Shown piece by piece: positions 16,588 to 25,126 of a stretch of 64,000 nucleotides of DNA (position 1 is the first letter of the stretch; the number at the start of each line of letters is the position of its first letter). The position numbers and the translations under genes are program-made. Under the pieces are notes generated by a model. It was not told the DNA's origin. It ran no database searches and saw nothing but the letters and a program-made list of their open reading frames with translations. Source of the DNA: Methanomassiliicoccales archaeon (GTDB lineage Archaea; Thermoplasmatota; Thermoplasmata; Methanomassiliicoccales; JACIVX01); contig JAWCLO010000004.1 of assembly GCA_038850735.1 (NCBI GenBank), forward strand, positions 86,924-150,923, written 5' to 3'.

Positions 16588-16624
16588 GATATAATATATA
16601 ATTAATTTGCACTTATGCGCATAA
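16588..16624. promoter_or_regulatory. Divergent promoter with 12-bp palindrome
   Basis: An AT-rich TATA-like tract (about 16588-16604) lies next to the perfect palindrome TTATGCGCATAA at 16613-16624, between the divergent DUF5320 genes and DUF134. The palindrome is a candidate operator for the DUF134 helix-turn-helix protein or another regulator. It is directly visible; its use is inferred. Confidence 0.4.
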
Positions 16625-16757
16625 ATAACGATGCACTCAAAAGAATAGGAAAGGAATATATTGCCAAGTGCCACGAAAAAAATCTTATGAATGCACGACC
16701 ATGATAAGTTCAAAAGGAAGCGTAATATACATTATAAGGAATAACCAGACAGATCAA

Positions 16758-17117
16758 ATGTTTCCGCCTCGACGAGGGAGAAGACGAGGACCTCGATGGA
16801 TCTCAGAAATCCCAATCTTCAGGACATTTGGGCCAATTGACAGGCCCCACATAAGCGTCGTTAGAATGAGCTTCGAAGAACTTGAAGCGATCCGCCTCGT
16901 TGACTATCGGGGCTTTGATCAGGAGACCGCCGCGATGATGATGGGAATCTCAAGAAAATCACTATGGCTGGACCTACACTCCGCACGGTATAAACTCGCA
17001 AAGGCACTGATTGAGGGGGCCACAATTCATATCGAAGGTGGAAACTTTCTTCTAAGACCGGCTGATTTCTCTGGGTCTGATACAAAGACAAGAGAGCAAA
17101 AGAAGGATTATTCCTGA
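16758..17117 (+). CDS. DUF134 (UPF0251) predicted DNA-binding protein
   Basis: A 119-residue protein. A basic N-terminus (MFPPRRGRRRGPRWISE) is followed by a sigma-70 region-4-like helix-turn-helix: MSFEELEAIRLVDYRGFDQE and AAMMMGISRKSLWLDLHSAR. This is the DUF134/UPF0251 family, likely a transcription regulator. The frame is open upstream to 16668, but the family starts at the Arg-rich segment and a TATA-like ATTATAAGG lies about 25 bases before the ATG at 16758, so a leaderless start fits. It is divergent from the two DUF5320-type genes, its usual neighbours. Confidence 0.85.
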   Translation: MFPPRRGRRRGPRWISEIPIFRTFGPIDRPHISVVRMSFEELEAIRLVDYRGFDQETAAMMMGISRKSLWLDLHSARYKLAKALIEGATIHIEGGNFLLRPADFSGSDTKTREQKKDYS

Positions 17118-17243
17118 TGGAGCAATCAAGGGCTTCATCTGCCGAGCGATTTCTGAGCTAGTATATAGTCTGATTTTTAAAGAATGATAATTCTACCATT
17201 TTTAAATGTGCTTCACACTTTTTGTTAAGCGCTAGAGATCGAG

Positions 17244-18407
17244 CTAATTTGATCCTTTCTTGATGTGAGGAAACATGAGTTCAGGCTTTGGTGTGAAAGC
17301 TAGTTCTCCTTCATTTACTAATTTAATTTTCGCTGATTCTGCGACTTTTCTCATTGCGTTGCTAATTGTTTGCTTCATTTTTTCAGGCGAGGAACATATT
17401 CTCGCATTAATCACAATTCTTCCCTCACCAACAAAAGTACGACCTCCTCGAATATCATCGATTCGAAGCGTATCGCCGACCACACTGAGTTTCAGTGCGC
17501 TTTCACTCGATATGAGCATCGCCTTTAGATGAGCGACTGAAGTATCGTCAAAATCCTTCGAGATTTCTTTCATTACTTCGACGAGAAACGCTCGAGCATC
17601 TGTCGACATATCCGATCGGATAGTTGCATAGTAATTACACCATCCTAGGATGGCCTTTTCTCTTGCGAAGATCCTCTGATCAACCGGGAATGGCTTTTTT
17701 GTGCTGAGGACATTTGAAATCATCAAGTCTGCGATTACATCAACGCTTCTCTTTGAAATGAAAGAATAGGGAATTACCACAGCCTCCTGGTTAAAATTTT
17801 TGACGTATTCGATGATTCTACCCAGATCTGCTTCATCAACAAGATCGCATTTCGACAAAACGATGACTTCAGCTTCTCTGATCTGATGGACGGGTATCGT
17901 ATTTGCAACGTGAAAGGGTTCTACGCCCTCCTTTAAACATTTCGATAAAGAATATGCATCGACTACGGTGATCAATGGAGAAAGAGAAAAGTCGTTGGCA
18001 TAAAATTCCCTCATCGGGGAGATTACAGCGGACAAAAGGTTAGTTGCTGTGCCTATCGACTCTGCAATTATGAGATCTGGTTTCCTTGACGATACGAAAC
18101 GATAAGCATTATTGACAAATTCATCAAACCTCACACAAAAACAACCGCCTCGTACTTCCTCGACGTCAAAGCCGCCGCTACGCATAAATTCTGTGTCGAC
18201 AAGTGCATTTCCCTGGTCGTTTGTAATGATCCCTACGATGGCATTTTTCTCTTTTCTCAAATATGACGCGACGGCAAACGCCATGCTAGACTTGCCCGCA
18301 CCCAAGAATCCACTGATAATTGCGATTCTGACAGGTGCATTTCCTTGCTTCTCAAAGCCTTTATTCACATTCGGTGCAATCGATCGATGCGCTAAATAAA
18401 TTACCAT
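17244..18407 (-). CDS. COG0523/CobW-type metallochaperone GTPase
   Basis: A 387-residue G3E GTPase. Walker A is GFLGAGKSS (about residue 33), the metal-binding Cys motif is RGGCFCV (CxC form of the CxCC motif), and the specificity loop is SKCDLVD in place of NKxD. The C-terminal 150 residues replace the usual CobW C domain with an unrelated-looking one. The family delivers metals (Co, Zn, Ni) or activates metal enzymes with GTP. It lies 59 bases downstream of the Cys-rich regulator on the same strand and near hdrA, so it may serve a corrinoid or Fe-S/Ni enzyme. The metal is not predictable. Confidence 0.85.
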   Translation of the reverse strand: MVIYLAHRSIAPNVNKGFEKQGNAPVRIAIISGFLGAGKSSMAFAVASYLRKEKNAIVGIITNDQGNALVDTEFMRSGGFDVEEVRGGCFCVRFDEFVNNAYRFVSSRKPDLIIAESIGTATNLLSAVISPMREFYANDFSLSPLITVVDAYSLSKCLKEGVEPFHVANTIPVHQIREAEVIVLSKCDLVDEADLGRIIEYVKNFNQEAVVIPYSFISKRSVDVIADLMISNVLSTKKPFPVDQRIFAREKAILGWCNYYATIRSDMSTDARAFLVEVMKEISKDFDDTSVAHLKAMLISSESALKLSVVGDTLRIDDIRGGRTFVGEGRIVINARICSSPEKMKQTISNAMRKVAESAKIKLVNEGELAFTPKPELMFPHIKKGSN

Positions 18408-18466
18408 AAAGTAAGATATTGGAGCTTCTGCTCTGAATGCTCATTTTCTGAAATAGCGATCAGATT

Positions 18467-19087
18467 TCAAACCCCATTGATCTTTACTATTCTTTTGATA
18501 AATGAGCACCTTTCGCAGGGAATTGTTATGACACTTTTTTCTCCTTTTGAAATACCTCGCAACGAACGGATTATTGCATAATCTAAGGGTTTAAGCGGGG
18601 GGAGTCGTTGATTCGTTGCCAGAACGCTTTTTTCGGGTTGAGTAATTTGGAAAGTAAGAGATGCTTTTTTTAAATGCTCGAGACAATTGCCAACTTCCTC
18701 TTCGCTGCAGGAATCACATCGAACGCCAACTTTCTTCAATGATCCAAAAAGACCAGCAAGAGGATCTATCAGATGAATCGTGTTTTCCTTTCCCAATGTT
18801 ATGAAGATTGCATTCTTGGATAATGGCTCAATAAACTCTATTCGCGTGCCTCTAACTTTCCTTTCGTGAGCAACCTTCCAGAATTCATTGAGTTGATTGT
18901 TAAGTTGATATACAAGTTGGTGATAGTCGATTCCTATTGCATCAGCGAGTTCTTTTTTTGAGATTGGCGAATGTAAAGTTTTCCTGTACAAAGCTTTGAC
19001 GATCTCTTTTCTGAGATTGTGATTGACGACGTTCACATATGCATCGGGGTCTATATACATAACTTCAATAACACAAGCCCTCTCCAT
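18467..19087 (-). CDS. Winged-helix regulator with Cys motifs
   Basis: A 206-residue protein. Residues about 22-95 form a winged helix (LRKEIVKALYRKTLHSPISK, ELADAIGIDYHQLVYQLNNQ), as in ArsR-like archaeal regulators. The C-terminal half holds two Cys groups: CDSCSEEEVGNC (C-x2-C-x8-C) and CERC, good candidates for a metal or Fe-S sensor. It is divergent from hdrA; the intergenic region has a perfect ATTACA-AG-TGTAAT palindrome next to the hdrA TATA box, a plausible site for this protein. It is probably co-transcribed with the COG0523 GTPase. The start at 19087 is at leaderless distance from a TATA-like tract. Confidence 0.8.
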   Translation of the reverse strand: MERACVIEVMYIDPDAYVNVVNHNLRKEIVKALYRKTLHSPISKKELADAIGIDYHQLVYQLNNQLNEFWKVAHERKVRGTRIEFIEPLSKNAIFITLGKENTIHLIDPLAGLFGSLKKVGVRCDSCSEEEVGNCLEHLKKASLTFQITQPEKSVLATNQRLPPLKPLDYAIIRSLRGISKGEKSVITIPCERCSFIKRIVKINGV

Positions 19088-19167
19088 TGATTATCAAATG
19101 TATGTTTATTATTAAAGTTTTATCTCAAATATTTTCGAATTTTCAAAGGAGCGGTTGGTTTCACAAA

Positions 19168-19195
19168 AATTATAAAATAATATTACAAGTGTAAT
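19168..19195 (+). promoter_or_regulatory. hdrA promoter with palindromic operator candidate
   Basis: A TATA-like AATTATAAAATAAT (about 19168-19181) is followed directly by the inverted repeat ATTACA-AG-TGTAAT at 19182-19195. The palindrome falls between the TATA box and the expected transcription start, a typical repressor position. The divergent winged-helix gene is the obvious candidate to bind it. Confidence 0.5.
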
Positions 19196-19258
19196 GTCTT
19201 CTGCCATCGTTACGCAATCACCCTCATTACAATAGAAAGGAGATCTGGGCTGATCAAT

Positions 19259-21007
19259 ATGGAAAGGAAGAATCAAGCAAAAATCGGTGCATATTTATGT
19301 AGGGAAAAGGGCGAGATTAGCGATCGGATCGATCTTGAAGAGGTTGCGGCATTCCTAAAACAATTTGACGATGTTATTGACGTCGGCATATTTGATGAAT
19401 TGGCATCAAAGGAAGGCATCGATTATCTCATAAGCAGATATTTAGAAAAGAAATTCGATCGGATTCTCATCGGTGGCGCAATACCGAATATTCAAGGAGA
19501 GACCATAAGAAATGCCCTGGCTACCGCAGGAATGAATAGATATCTTTTTGAAATGGTGAATCTCAGAGAGCAGTGTGCTTGGGTTCATCCTAATAAACAT
19601 GAAGCGACGAAAAAGGCGAAGTCATTGATGCTTGGTGGTCTTGAACGCGTAAGACGGTTGAGGCCTCTAGAAGATATCATAATTCCCATAAAAGATGCGG
19701 TGCTCGTCATTGGCGGTGGAGTGGCTGGAATGGCCGCTGCGCTCGAAATTGCAAAGGCTGGACACCAAGTCTACCTCGTTGAAAGGGAAAAGGAACTGGG
19801 TGGAAGGGCTTTCAAACTCGCAACAACATTCCCCACACATAACTGCGGTATCTGTTGCATGCAGTACTGTAAAGAATGTATTTTCACTCCAAAGATCGAG
19901 GATGTTGAGCGGAATCCTTTCATTGAAATCATGCTCAACACGCAAATAGTAGAAATCACAGGAGGATTTGGGAATAGACATGTAAAGTTGCTCCAAAACG
20001 GCAGAGAGCGAGAACTTGATGTGGGCGTAATCGTCGTGGCAACTGGGTCAAAGACTTTTGATCCGGTGCGGATTCCATCGTATTCCTATGGAAAAAGTAA
20101 GGACATTCTCACATCAATGGAATTTATTGACATCATGAAACAAGCCGATATTACAGGGCTTAAGAGGCCATCTGATGGTACGATACCAAAAGTCGTAAAC
20201 TTTGTGCTTTGTGTTGGCTCGAGAGACGCAGCAAAGGGCAACCCCCACTGTTCACTCGTCTGCTGTACATACACCATCGGCATCGCAAAGGAAGTGAAAA
20301 AACTTCACCCAGGGACCGATGTATACATCCATTATATCGATCTTAGAGGTCCATATCGAGGGTTCGAAGAATTCTGTGCTGAGGCTAGAGAGATGGGCAT
20401 AAGATTCGTCAGAGGAAAAGTTGCCGAAATTGTCCCAGAAAACGATAAGCTCATCGTCCGCGCTGAGGATACCGACACCGGAGCGCTACTTAATATTGAA
20501 AGCGACTTGGTTGTACTAGCTGTGGGTCAGGAACCGAGCGAGGGTACCGAGAAGCTGAGCAAGATGCTCCACATTCAGACGGATGTTGACAAATTTATGA
20601 AGGACGTCAATCCAATGATGCCCCCACAAATCCGGCGTGGCATATATATTGCAGGCTGCGCGCAGGGTCCAAAGGGGATAAGATACTCGATTGACGATGC
20701 AAAAACAATTGCGCAAGAAATCGTGGAGCTACTAAACTCAGGCAAGATCAACGTTGAAAGAATCACAGCCCAGGTCAACGAGGAACGGTGTCGCGGTTGT
20801 GGTCGCTGCGCTGAGGTTTGTGTATTCAAAGCTATCTCTCTCGTTCCAAAAGAAGGTAAGAAAGTTGCCGTCGTTGACGAATTCCTTTGCGAGGGGTGTG
20901 GAGCGTGCGCCGCAGCGTGCTGTAACAAGGCAATGAGCGTCAATTATTACGAACACGATTCTATTGAATCCATTATCTGTGCGCTTGTCCAGGAGGTAAG
21001 AGAATGA
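19259..21007 (+). CDS. hdrA: CoB-CoM heterodisulfide reductase iron-sulfur subunit A
   Basis: A 582-residue HdrA. An N-terminal domain with MNRYLFEMVNLREQCAWVHP precedes the FAD site VLVIGGGVAGMAAALEIA (about residue 148). The HdrA-specific Cys cluster is NCGICCMQYCKECIF (about 200), and two C-terminal ferredoxin motifs are CRGCGRCAEVC and CEGCGACAAACC. HdrA is the flavin-bifurcating subunit linking ferredoxin and heterodisulfide reduction in the cytoplasm. The N-terminal CxCG of many HdrA proteins appears here only as YLCREKGE. AAGGAGAT stands too far (14 bases) from the ATG at 19259 but five bases from an in-frame CTG at 19250. It overlaps mvhD-hdrCB by ATGA. Confidence 0.95.
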   Translation: MERKNQAKIGAYLCREKGEISDRIDLEEVAAFLKQFDDVIDVGIFDELASKEGIDYLISRYLEKKFDRILIGGAIPNIQGETIRNALATAGMNRYLFEMVNLREQCAWVHPNKHEATKKAKSLMLGGLERVRRLRPLEDIIIPIKDAVLVIGGGVAGMAAALEIAKAGHQVYLVEREKELGGRAFKLATTFPTHNCGICCMQYCKECIFTPKIEDVERNPFIEIMLNTQIVEITGGFGNRHVKLLQNGRERELDVGVIVVATGSKTFDPVRIPSYSYGKSKDILTSMEFIDIMKQADITGLKRPSDGTIPKVVNFVLCVGSRDAAKGNPHCSLVCCTYTIGIAKEVKKLHPGTDVYIHYIDLRGPYRGFEEFCAEAREMGIRFVRGKVAEIVPENDKLIVRAEDTDTGALLNIESDLVVLAVGQEPSEGTEKLSKMLHIQTDVDKFMKDVNPMMPPQIRRGIYIAGCAQGPKGIRYSIDDAKTIAQEIVELLNSGKINVERITAQVNEERCRGCGRCAEVCVFKAISLVPKEGKKVAVVDEFLCEGCGACAAACCNKAMSVNYYEHDSIESIICALVQEVRE

Positions 21008-22641
21008 CTGAAAACTTTGAGCCAACGATTCTCGTCTTTGCATGCAATTGGTGTGGCTACCCAGCTGCTACACTTACAGGCGTTAACAGAATCAGCTATC
21101 CTGCCAGCGTGAAGATCATTAGGGTGATGTGCACAGGTCGCATCGAGCCTTCTTTTATGATGAAGGCTTTCGAATGTGGGGCTGATGGTGTCGCCGTTGT
21201 TGGATGCAGAATTGACAATTGCCATTACACAGATGGTAACAAGCATGCACTCAAGCGCATAGAGGCTGTGAAGAAATTACTGAAATACACGGGTCTAGGT
21301 GAAGATAGACTTAGATATGAATGGCTCTCGGCTTCCGAGAAAGCAAAGTTCCTCAACCTCGTCAATAATATGTACGCTGATTTGAAGAAAATAGGTCCCA
21401 GTCCGATACCAAAAACCGAAAAGAAGGAGATTATGACATTTGACAAGAAAGCTGTCGATGATCTCATTGCAGACACAGGTGCTCATGACTGCGTTGAGTG
21501 CGGAAAGTGCACATCAGTGTGCCCCGTTGCTCGTTTCGATCCCGATTTTGCACCGCGTGTCATTGTTCTGAGAGCGCTTGAAGGCGTCTCGGACAGCCTG
21601 AGCAAAGATCGAGACATCTGGTCGTGCATCACATGCGAGATGTGCAACTCCATGTGTCCCTACAAAGTAGACTATTCAGGATTTATCCAGGGAATGCGAT
21701 CAGAAGCGATTCTGCTGGGTAACGAACCAGAATGTTCACAAGGAGGTCTTCTGCAGAGCATGATGCGTGTTATGGCCCATACAAAGGAACAGAATCGGCT
21801 TGATTGGGTTCCTGGAGATGTCAAGATCGCGGATAAGGGCGAAGTGCTCTACTTTGTTGGATGCGCACCGCATCTCGACGCCGTTTTCTATGATAGAAAT
21901 CTGAATCTGACGAGCACGGCAATCTCAGCGATCAAAATCCTCAATTATGCGGGCGTTACACCGGTCGTGAGCAATGAAGAGGTATGCTGTGGGCATGACC
22001 TTAATTGGGCAGGAGATAATGAGCATTTCGAGAAACTCATGGAAAGGAACGTTGAAATGATTAAGAAAAGCGGGGCAAAGAAGGTCGTGTTTGCATGTCC
22101 CGAGTGTTACAGGACATTCAACATAGACTACCAGGACATCCTTGGCGATCTCGATTTTGAAATGATGCACATTACAGAATATCTTGCCGATCTTCTCGAT
22201 CAGGGGAAAATAGAATTGAAAGCTGCGGGAACAGAGGAAGATACGGTCACTTATCACGATCCCTGCCGTCTTGGAAGGCACTTGGGCGTATATGAAGAAC
22301 CGCGAGACATTTTGAAGGAAGTGGGTGTCGCTGTAAAAGAAATGGCAAATACGAAAGACAAGGCGCAGTGCTGTGGTGTTTCTGCATGGATTACGTGTGG
22401 TAAGGCGGCTAAGCAGATGCAACTTGATAGAATCGCCGAGGCGAAGCGAACCGGTGCACATCGACTCCTTACAATGTGCCCGAAATGCAGGATTCATCTT
22501 GATTGTGCTGTATCAAAAGAAGTGGACATAGACAGGGCGCTTATTGATATACCAATGGAAGACTATGTTACCTACGTGGCAAAGCGTTTGGGATTATGGG
22601 AAAGTGCTCAGTCAAGCAAACATGAGAATGAAGGAGACTAG
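21004..22641 (+). CDS. MvhD-HdrC-HdrB fusion
   Basis: A 545-residue three-part fusion. Residues 1-135 are MvhD/FlpD-like (FACNWCGYPAATLTG, VMCTGRIEP, VVGCRIDNCHY), a 2Fe-2S electron-entry module. Residues about 160-230 are HdrC-like with two Fe4S4 motifs (CVECGKCTSVCP and CITCEMCNSMCP). The rest is HdrB-like with two complete CCG domains (VCCGHDLNWAG to CPEC; QCCGVSAWITCG to CPKC) that bind the non-cubane clusters reducing CoM-S-S-CoB. With the adjacent HdrA it would form an HdrABC-MvhD unit taking electrons from a hydrogenase or formate dehydrogenase not encoded here. SD AGGAGGTAAG. Confidence 0.93.
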   Translation: MTENFEPTILVFACNWCGYPAATLTGVNRISYPASVKIIRVMCTGRIEPSFMMKAFECGADGVAVVGCRIDNCHYTDGNKHALKRIEAVKKLLKYTGLGEDRLRYEWLSASEKAKFLNLVNNMYADLKKIGPSPIPKTEKKEIMTFDKKAVDDLIADTGAHDCVECGKCTSVCPVARFDPDFAPRVIVLRALEGVSDSLSKDRDIWSCITCEMCNSMCPYKVDYSGFIQGMRSEAILLGNEPECSQGGLLQSMMRVMAHTKEQNRLDWVPGDVKIADKGEVLYFVGCAPHLDAVFYDRNLNLTSTAISAIKILNYAGVTPVVSNEEVCCGHDLNWAGDNEHFEKLMERNVEMIKKSGAKKVVFACPECYRTFNIDYQDILGDLDFEMMHITEYLADLLDQGKIELKAAGTEEDTVTYHDPCRLGRHLGVYEEPRDILKEVGVAVKEMANTKDKAQCCGVSAWITCGKAAKQMQLDRIAEAKRTGAHRLLTMCPKCRIHLDCAVSKEVDIDRALIDIPMEDYVTYVAKRLGLWESAQSSKHENEGD

Positions 22642-22652
22642 GACGATACAAT

Positions 22653-23333
22653 TCAAGGAATGCTATACCTCTCACCAGGACGAAGTATGACGCACTTCGC
22701 CTTCGTCTTTTCTACAAGCTTCTTCTTAAATTCTTCAGGGTCTGTTCTTATTGCGTCGAACGTGTTGTAATGCATAGGAATGACCGTATCGGCATTGAGC
22801 AGTGAAGCGGCTCTTACCGCATCATCTATGCCCATTGTATAGTGTCCTCCGATAGGGAGGAGCGCTACATCGATTCTGAATTCTTCACCGATGAGCTTCA
22901 TATCACCAAATAAAGCGGTATCCCCAGCGTGATAAACGACTCTGTCATCTGCAGCTATAGCAAAGGAACAAGCTATGCCGAGAGAAACTGCACCTTCGAT
23001 CGAAGAACCATGAATGGCCTGGAACGTTTTCACTGTTGTGAAAGGCAGTTTGAGGACACAGCCAATGTGTCCGTCAATCGCCCTTGCCCCTTTTTGCAGT
23101 GCATAATTTGCAATTTCGTATGTTGAATGAATTGGTGCGCCAGTTCTTTTTGAGATCTCAATCGCATCTCCCAAATGGTCGCCATGTGCATGCGTAACTA
23201 AAATCAAGTCGACCTTCAAATCCTTCGGAGCCACAGCCATCGGATTTCCTTTAATAAAGGGATCGATGAGAATGTTACCTCTGAAACCCTCAATGATAAA
23301 GGCCGAATGGCCAAGATAATTGATGCTCACCAC
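22653..23333 (-). CDS. UPF0173 metallo-beta-lactamase-fold hydrolase
   Basis: A 226-residue metal-dependent hydrolase. It shows the opening YLGHSAFII, the metal motif THAHGDHLGD (about residue 48), HAGDTALFGDM and PMHYNTF near the end, all typical of UPF0173. The substrate of the family is not established. Starts with GTG (23333 or 23330) after AGGGGAT. It converges on the hdr operon with 11 bases between stops. Confidence 0.9.
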   Translation of the reverse strand: MVSINYLGHSAFIIEGFRGNILIDPFIKGNPMAVAPKDLKVDLILVTHAHGDHLGDAIEISKRTGAPIHSTYEIANYALQKGARAIDGHIGCVLKLPFTTVKTFQAIHGSSIEGAVSLGIACSFAIAADDRVVYHAGDTALFGDMKLIGEEFRIDVALLPIGGHYTMGIDDAVRAASLLNADTVIPMHYNTFDAIRTDPEEFKKKLVEKTKAKCVILRPGERYSIP

Positions 23334-23527
23334 GAAAATCCCCTTGCTAAATTATCACTGAAATCATATTTTAATTCTTTGCATTGATGCGCGTCCAGAT
23401 CAAAAAAAGAATCGGATTGAGATATCGCAGGTATCTAGCCAATGCACCTACCTTATTTCACTGAATTTCGCCAAGACGATAATATAATAACAAAGATGAA
23501 GCACTATCATAAAGAGGAGGAATTGTG

Positions 23528-25126
23528 ATGGAAGAATTCGACGTATGCGTGGTCGGAGGCGGTCTGGCAGGACTTTGCGCCGCCCACGAGGCGGCGAAAC
23601 GCAATGCAAGCGTTTGCGTTGTTACAAAAGGCTGCGCAGGAAAGGCGTCTGCCACTTCAATGTCCGCCGGCATCTTTTCCCACGTGACAGCACAAGTGAA
23701 AGAAGAAGAACTCTTCAAAGCTACCATGGAAATTGGCCGGTGGATTAATGATGAAAAACTCGTGAGAATTCTCGTATCACAAAGCAGGGAAATTCCGCAG
23801 TATCTCGACGGCCTAGGCATCAAATTTGAGCCTAAACCATCAGGCATGCATTTAGTCCGCGAAAGGCTTACATTTCCAATGATCGAACTCACTTCAAAAC
23901 TTATTGATACCCTGGATGGATTAGGCGTCACTTTTTTCGAACATTGCGCTGTGGAATCGCTCATCAAAGATGGAGAGAAGTGCATTGGCGTTAAGGCCAT
24001 TGATCGTAATAATGCTTCATTTCCCATCGCCTCGAGATCGACGGTACTTGCGGCTGGTGGGTTTTGCGCAATGTTTGAGAACAACGACAACCCTTTTGCC
24101 ACAACGGGCGAGTGCATGGTCATGGCCATGGAATCTGGCGCTTCTTTGAGAGATCTTGAATTTGTCCAATTTTTCCCCATATCGATGATTCACAAAGGTC
24201 TTCCACCTTTCATCCTTTTCCCGCCGTATCCTTCAGATGCGAAGATCGTCAACGACAAGGGGGAAGACATTCTCAAGAAAAGGGTGCCTGAGGAAACCGA
24301 CCTAACAAAAGCAGTCATAGTCTACAGAGACAAGGTGTGCCAAGCGATCGCGTTTGAAGAGGAAAAGATGCGCAAATGCTATCTTGATCTCTCAGCAGTC
24401 AAGAAATGGGATGATACGGACATGACAACGATGAATTCAATGTTTCAGCTTTGCAAGTATCGATTTCCAGATCGCGGCGAGCAAATGATTAGAATTACCT
24501 GCACTGCACATCACTCAATGGGTGGTGTAATCATCGATGAGCATTGTTGGACAGGGGTAGCGGGTCTTTACGCTGCTGGAGAATTTGTCGGAGGCGTACA
24601 CGGAGCGAACAGAAAGGGAGGGAACGCCCTCGCCGACGCACTCATTTTCGGAAGAATTGCTGGCTCGTCAGCAGTGCGATACGGGACAGATGGGATTGAA
24701 AAAAGTCGAGTCGAGGACGCATACGCTTCAACTGAGGAGCGATACGAGAAGGGACATGAGATAGCAACTGACCGATTGTATGAAATGAGAGAGGTCATCA
24801 GAAGAATGTGTTCAAAATCTCTTGGGATACTCAGGTCAAGAGATTCGCTTAATGAATGTGCAGCAAAAGCCAGCGAAATCGTCCGGGAATTAAATGAAGC
24901 AAAGGGAGGGAAAAAGAACAAAATTCAATTCGTTGAAACAAAATCGATGGCCCTCTTGATGGAAATGATCGCACATGCTGCACTTCTCCGGCAGGAAAGC
25001 AGAGGATCGCATTTTAGAAAAGATTTCCCAGTAGAAGATGATCGGTGGCTTGGGCACATCAAGGTAACAATGGTCGATCAAAACCCAGCATATTCCTTCG
25101 TGCCTGGAATTGGAAAGCCGAAGTAA
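23528..25126 (+). CDS. Fumarate reductase/succinate dehydrogenase-type flavoprotein
   Basis: A 532-residue FAD protein. The N-terminal dinucleotide site is CVVGGGLAGLCAAHEAA, and active-site segments are TAHHSMGGV (about residue 320) and VGGVHGANRKGGNALADAL. The C-terminal helical domain is present, as in FrdA/SdhA, TfrA and L-aspartate oxidase. Reduction of fumarate (or oxidation of succinate or aspartate) is the family chemistry. No FrdB or NadA gene is adjacent, but the HdrCB fusion lies 0.9 kb away, which recalls thiol:fumarate reductase (TfrA with HdrD-like TfrB). GAGGAGG precedes the ATG at 23528. A TATA-like GATAATATAATAAC is just upstream. Confidence 0.85.
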   Translation: MEEFDVCVVGGGLAGLCAAHEAAKRNASVCVVTKGCAGKASATSMSAGIFSHVTAQVKEEELFKATMEIGRWINDEKLVRILVSQSREIPQYLDGLGIKFEPKPSGMHLVRERLTFPMIELTSKLIDTLDGLGVTFFEHCAVESLIKDGEKCIGVKAIDRNNASFPIASRSTVLAAGGFCAMFENNDNPFATTGECMVMAMESGASLRDLEFVQFFPISMIHKGLPPFILFPPYPSDAKIVNDKGEDILKKRVPEETDLTKAVIVYRDKVCQAIAFEEEKMRKCYLDLSAVKKWDDTDMTTMNSMFQLCKYRFPDRGEQMIRITCTAHHSMGGVIIDEHCWTGVAGLYAAGEFVGGVHGANRKGGNALADALIFGRIAGSSAVRYGTDGIEKSRVEDAYASTEERYEKGHEIATDRLYEMREVIRRMCSKSLGILRSRDSLNECAAKASEIVRELNEAKGGKKNKIQFVETKSMALLMEMIAHAALLRQESRGSHFRKDFPVEDDRWLGHIKVTMVDQNPAYSFVPGIGKPK

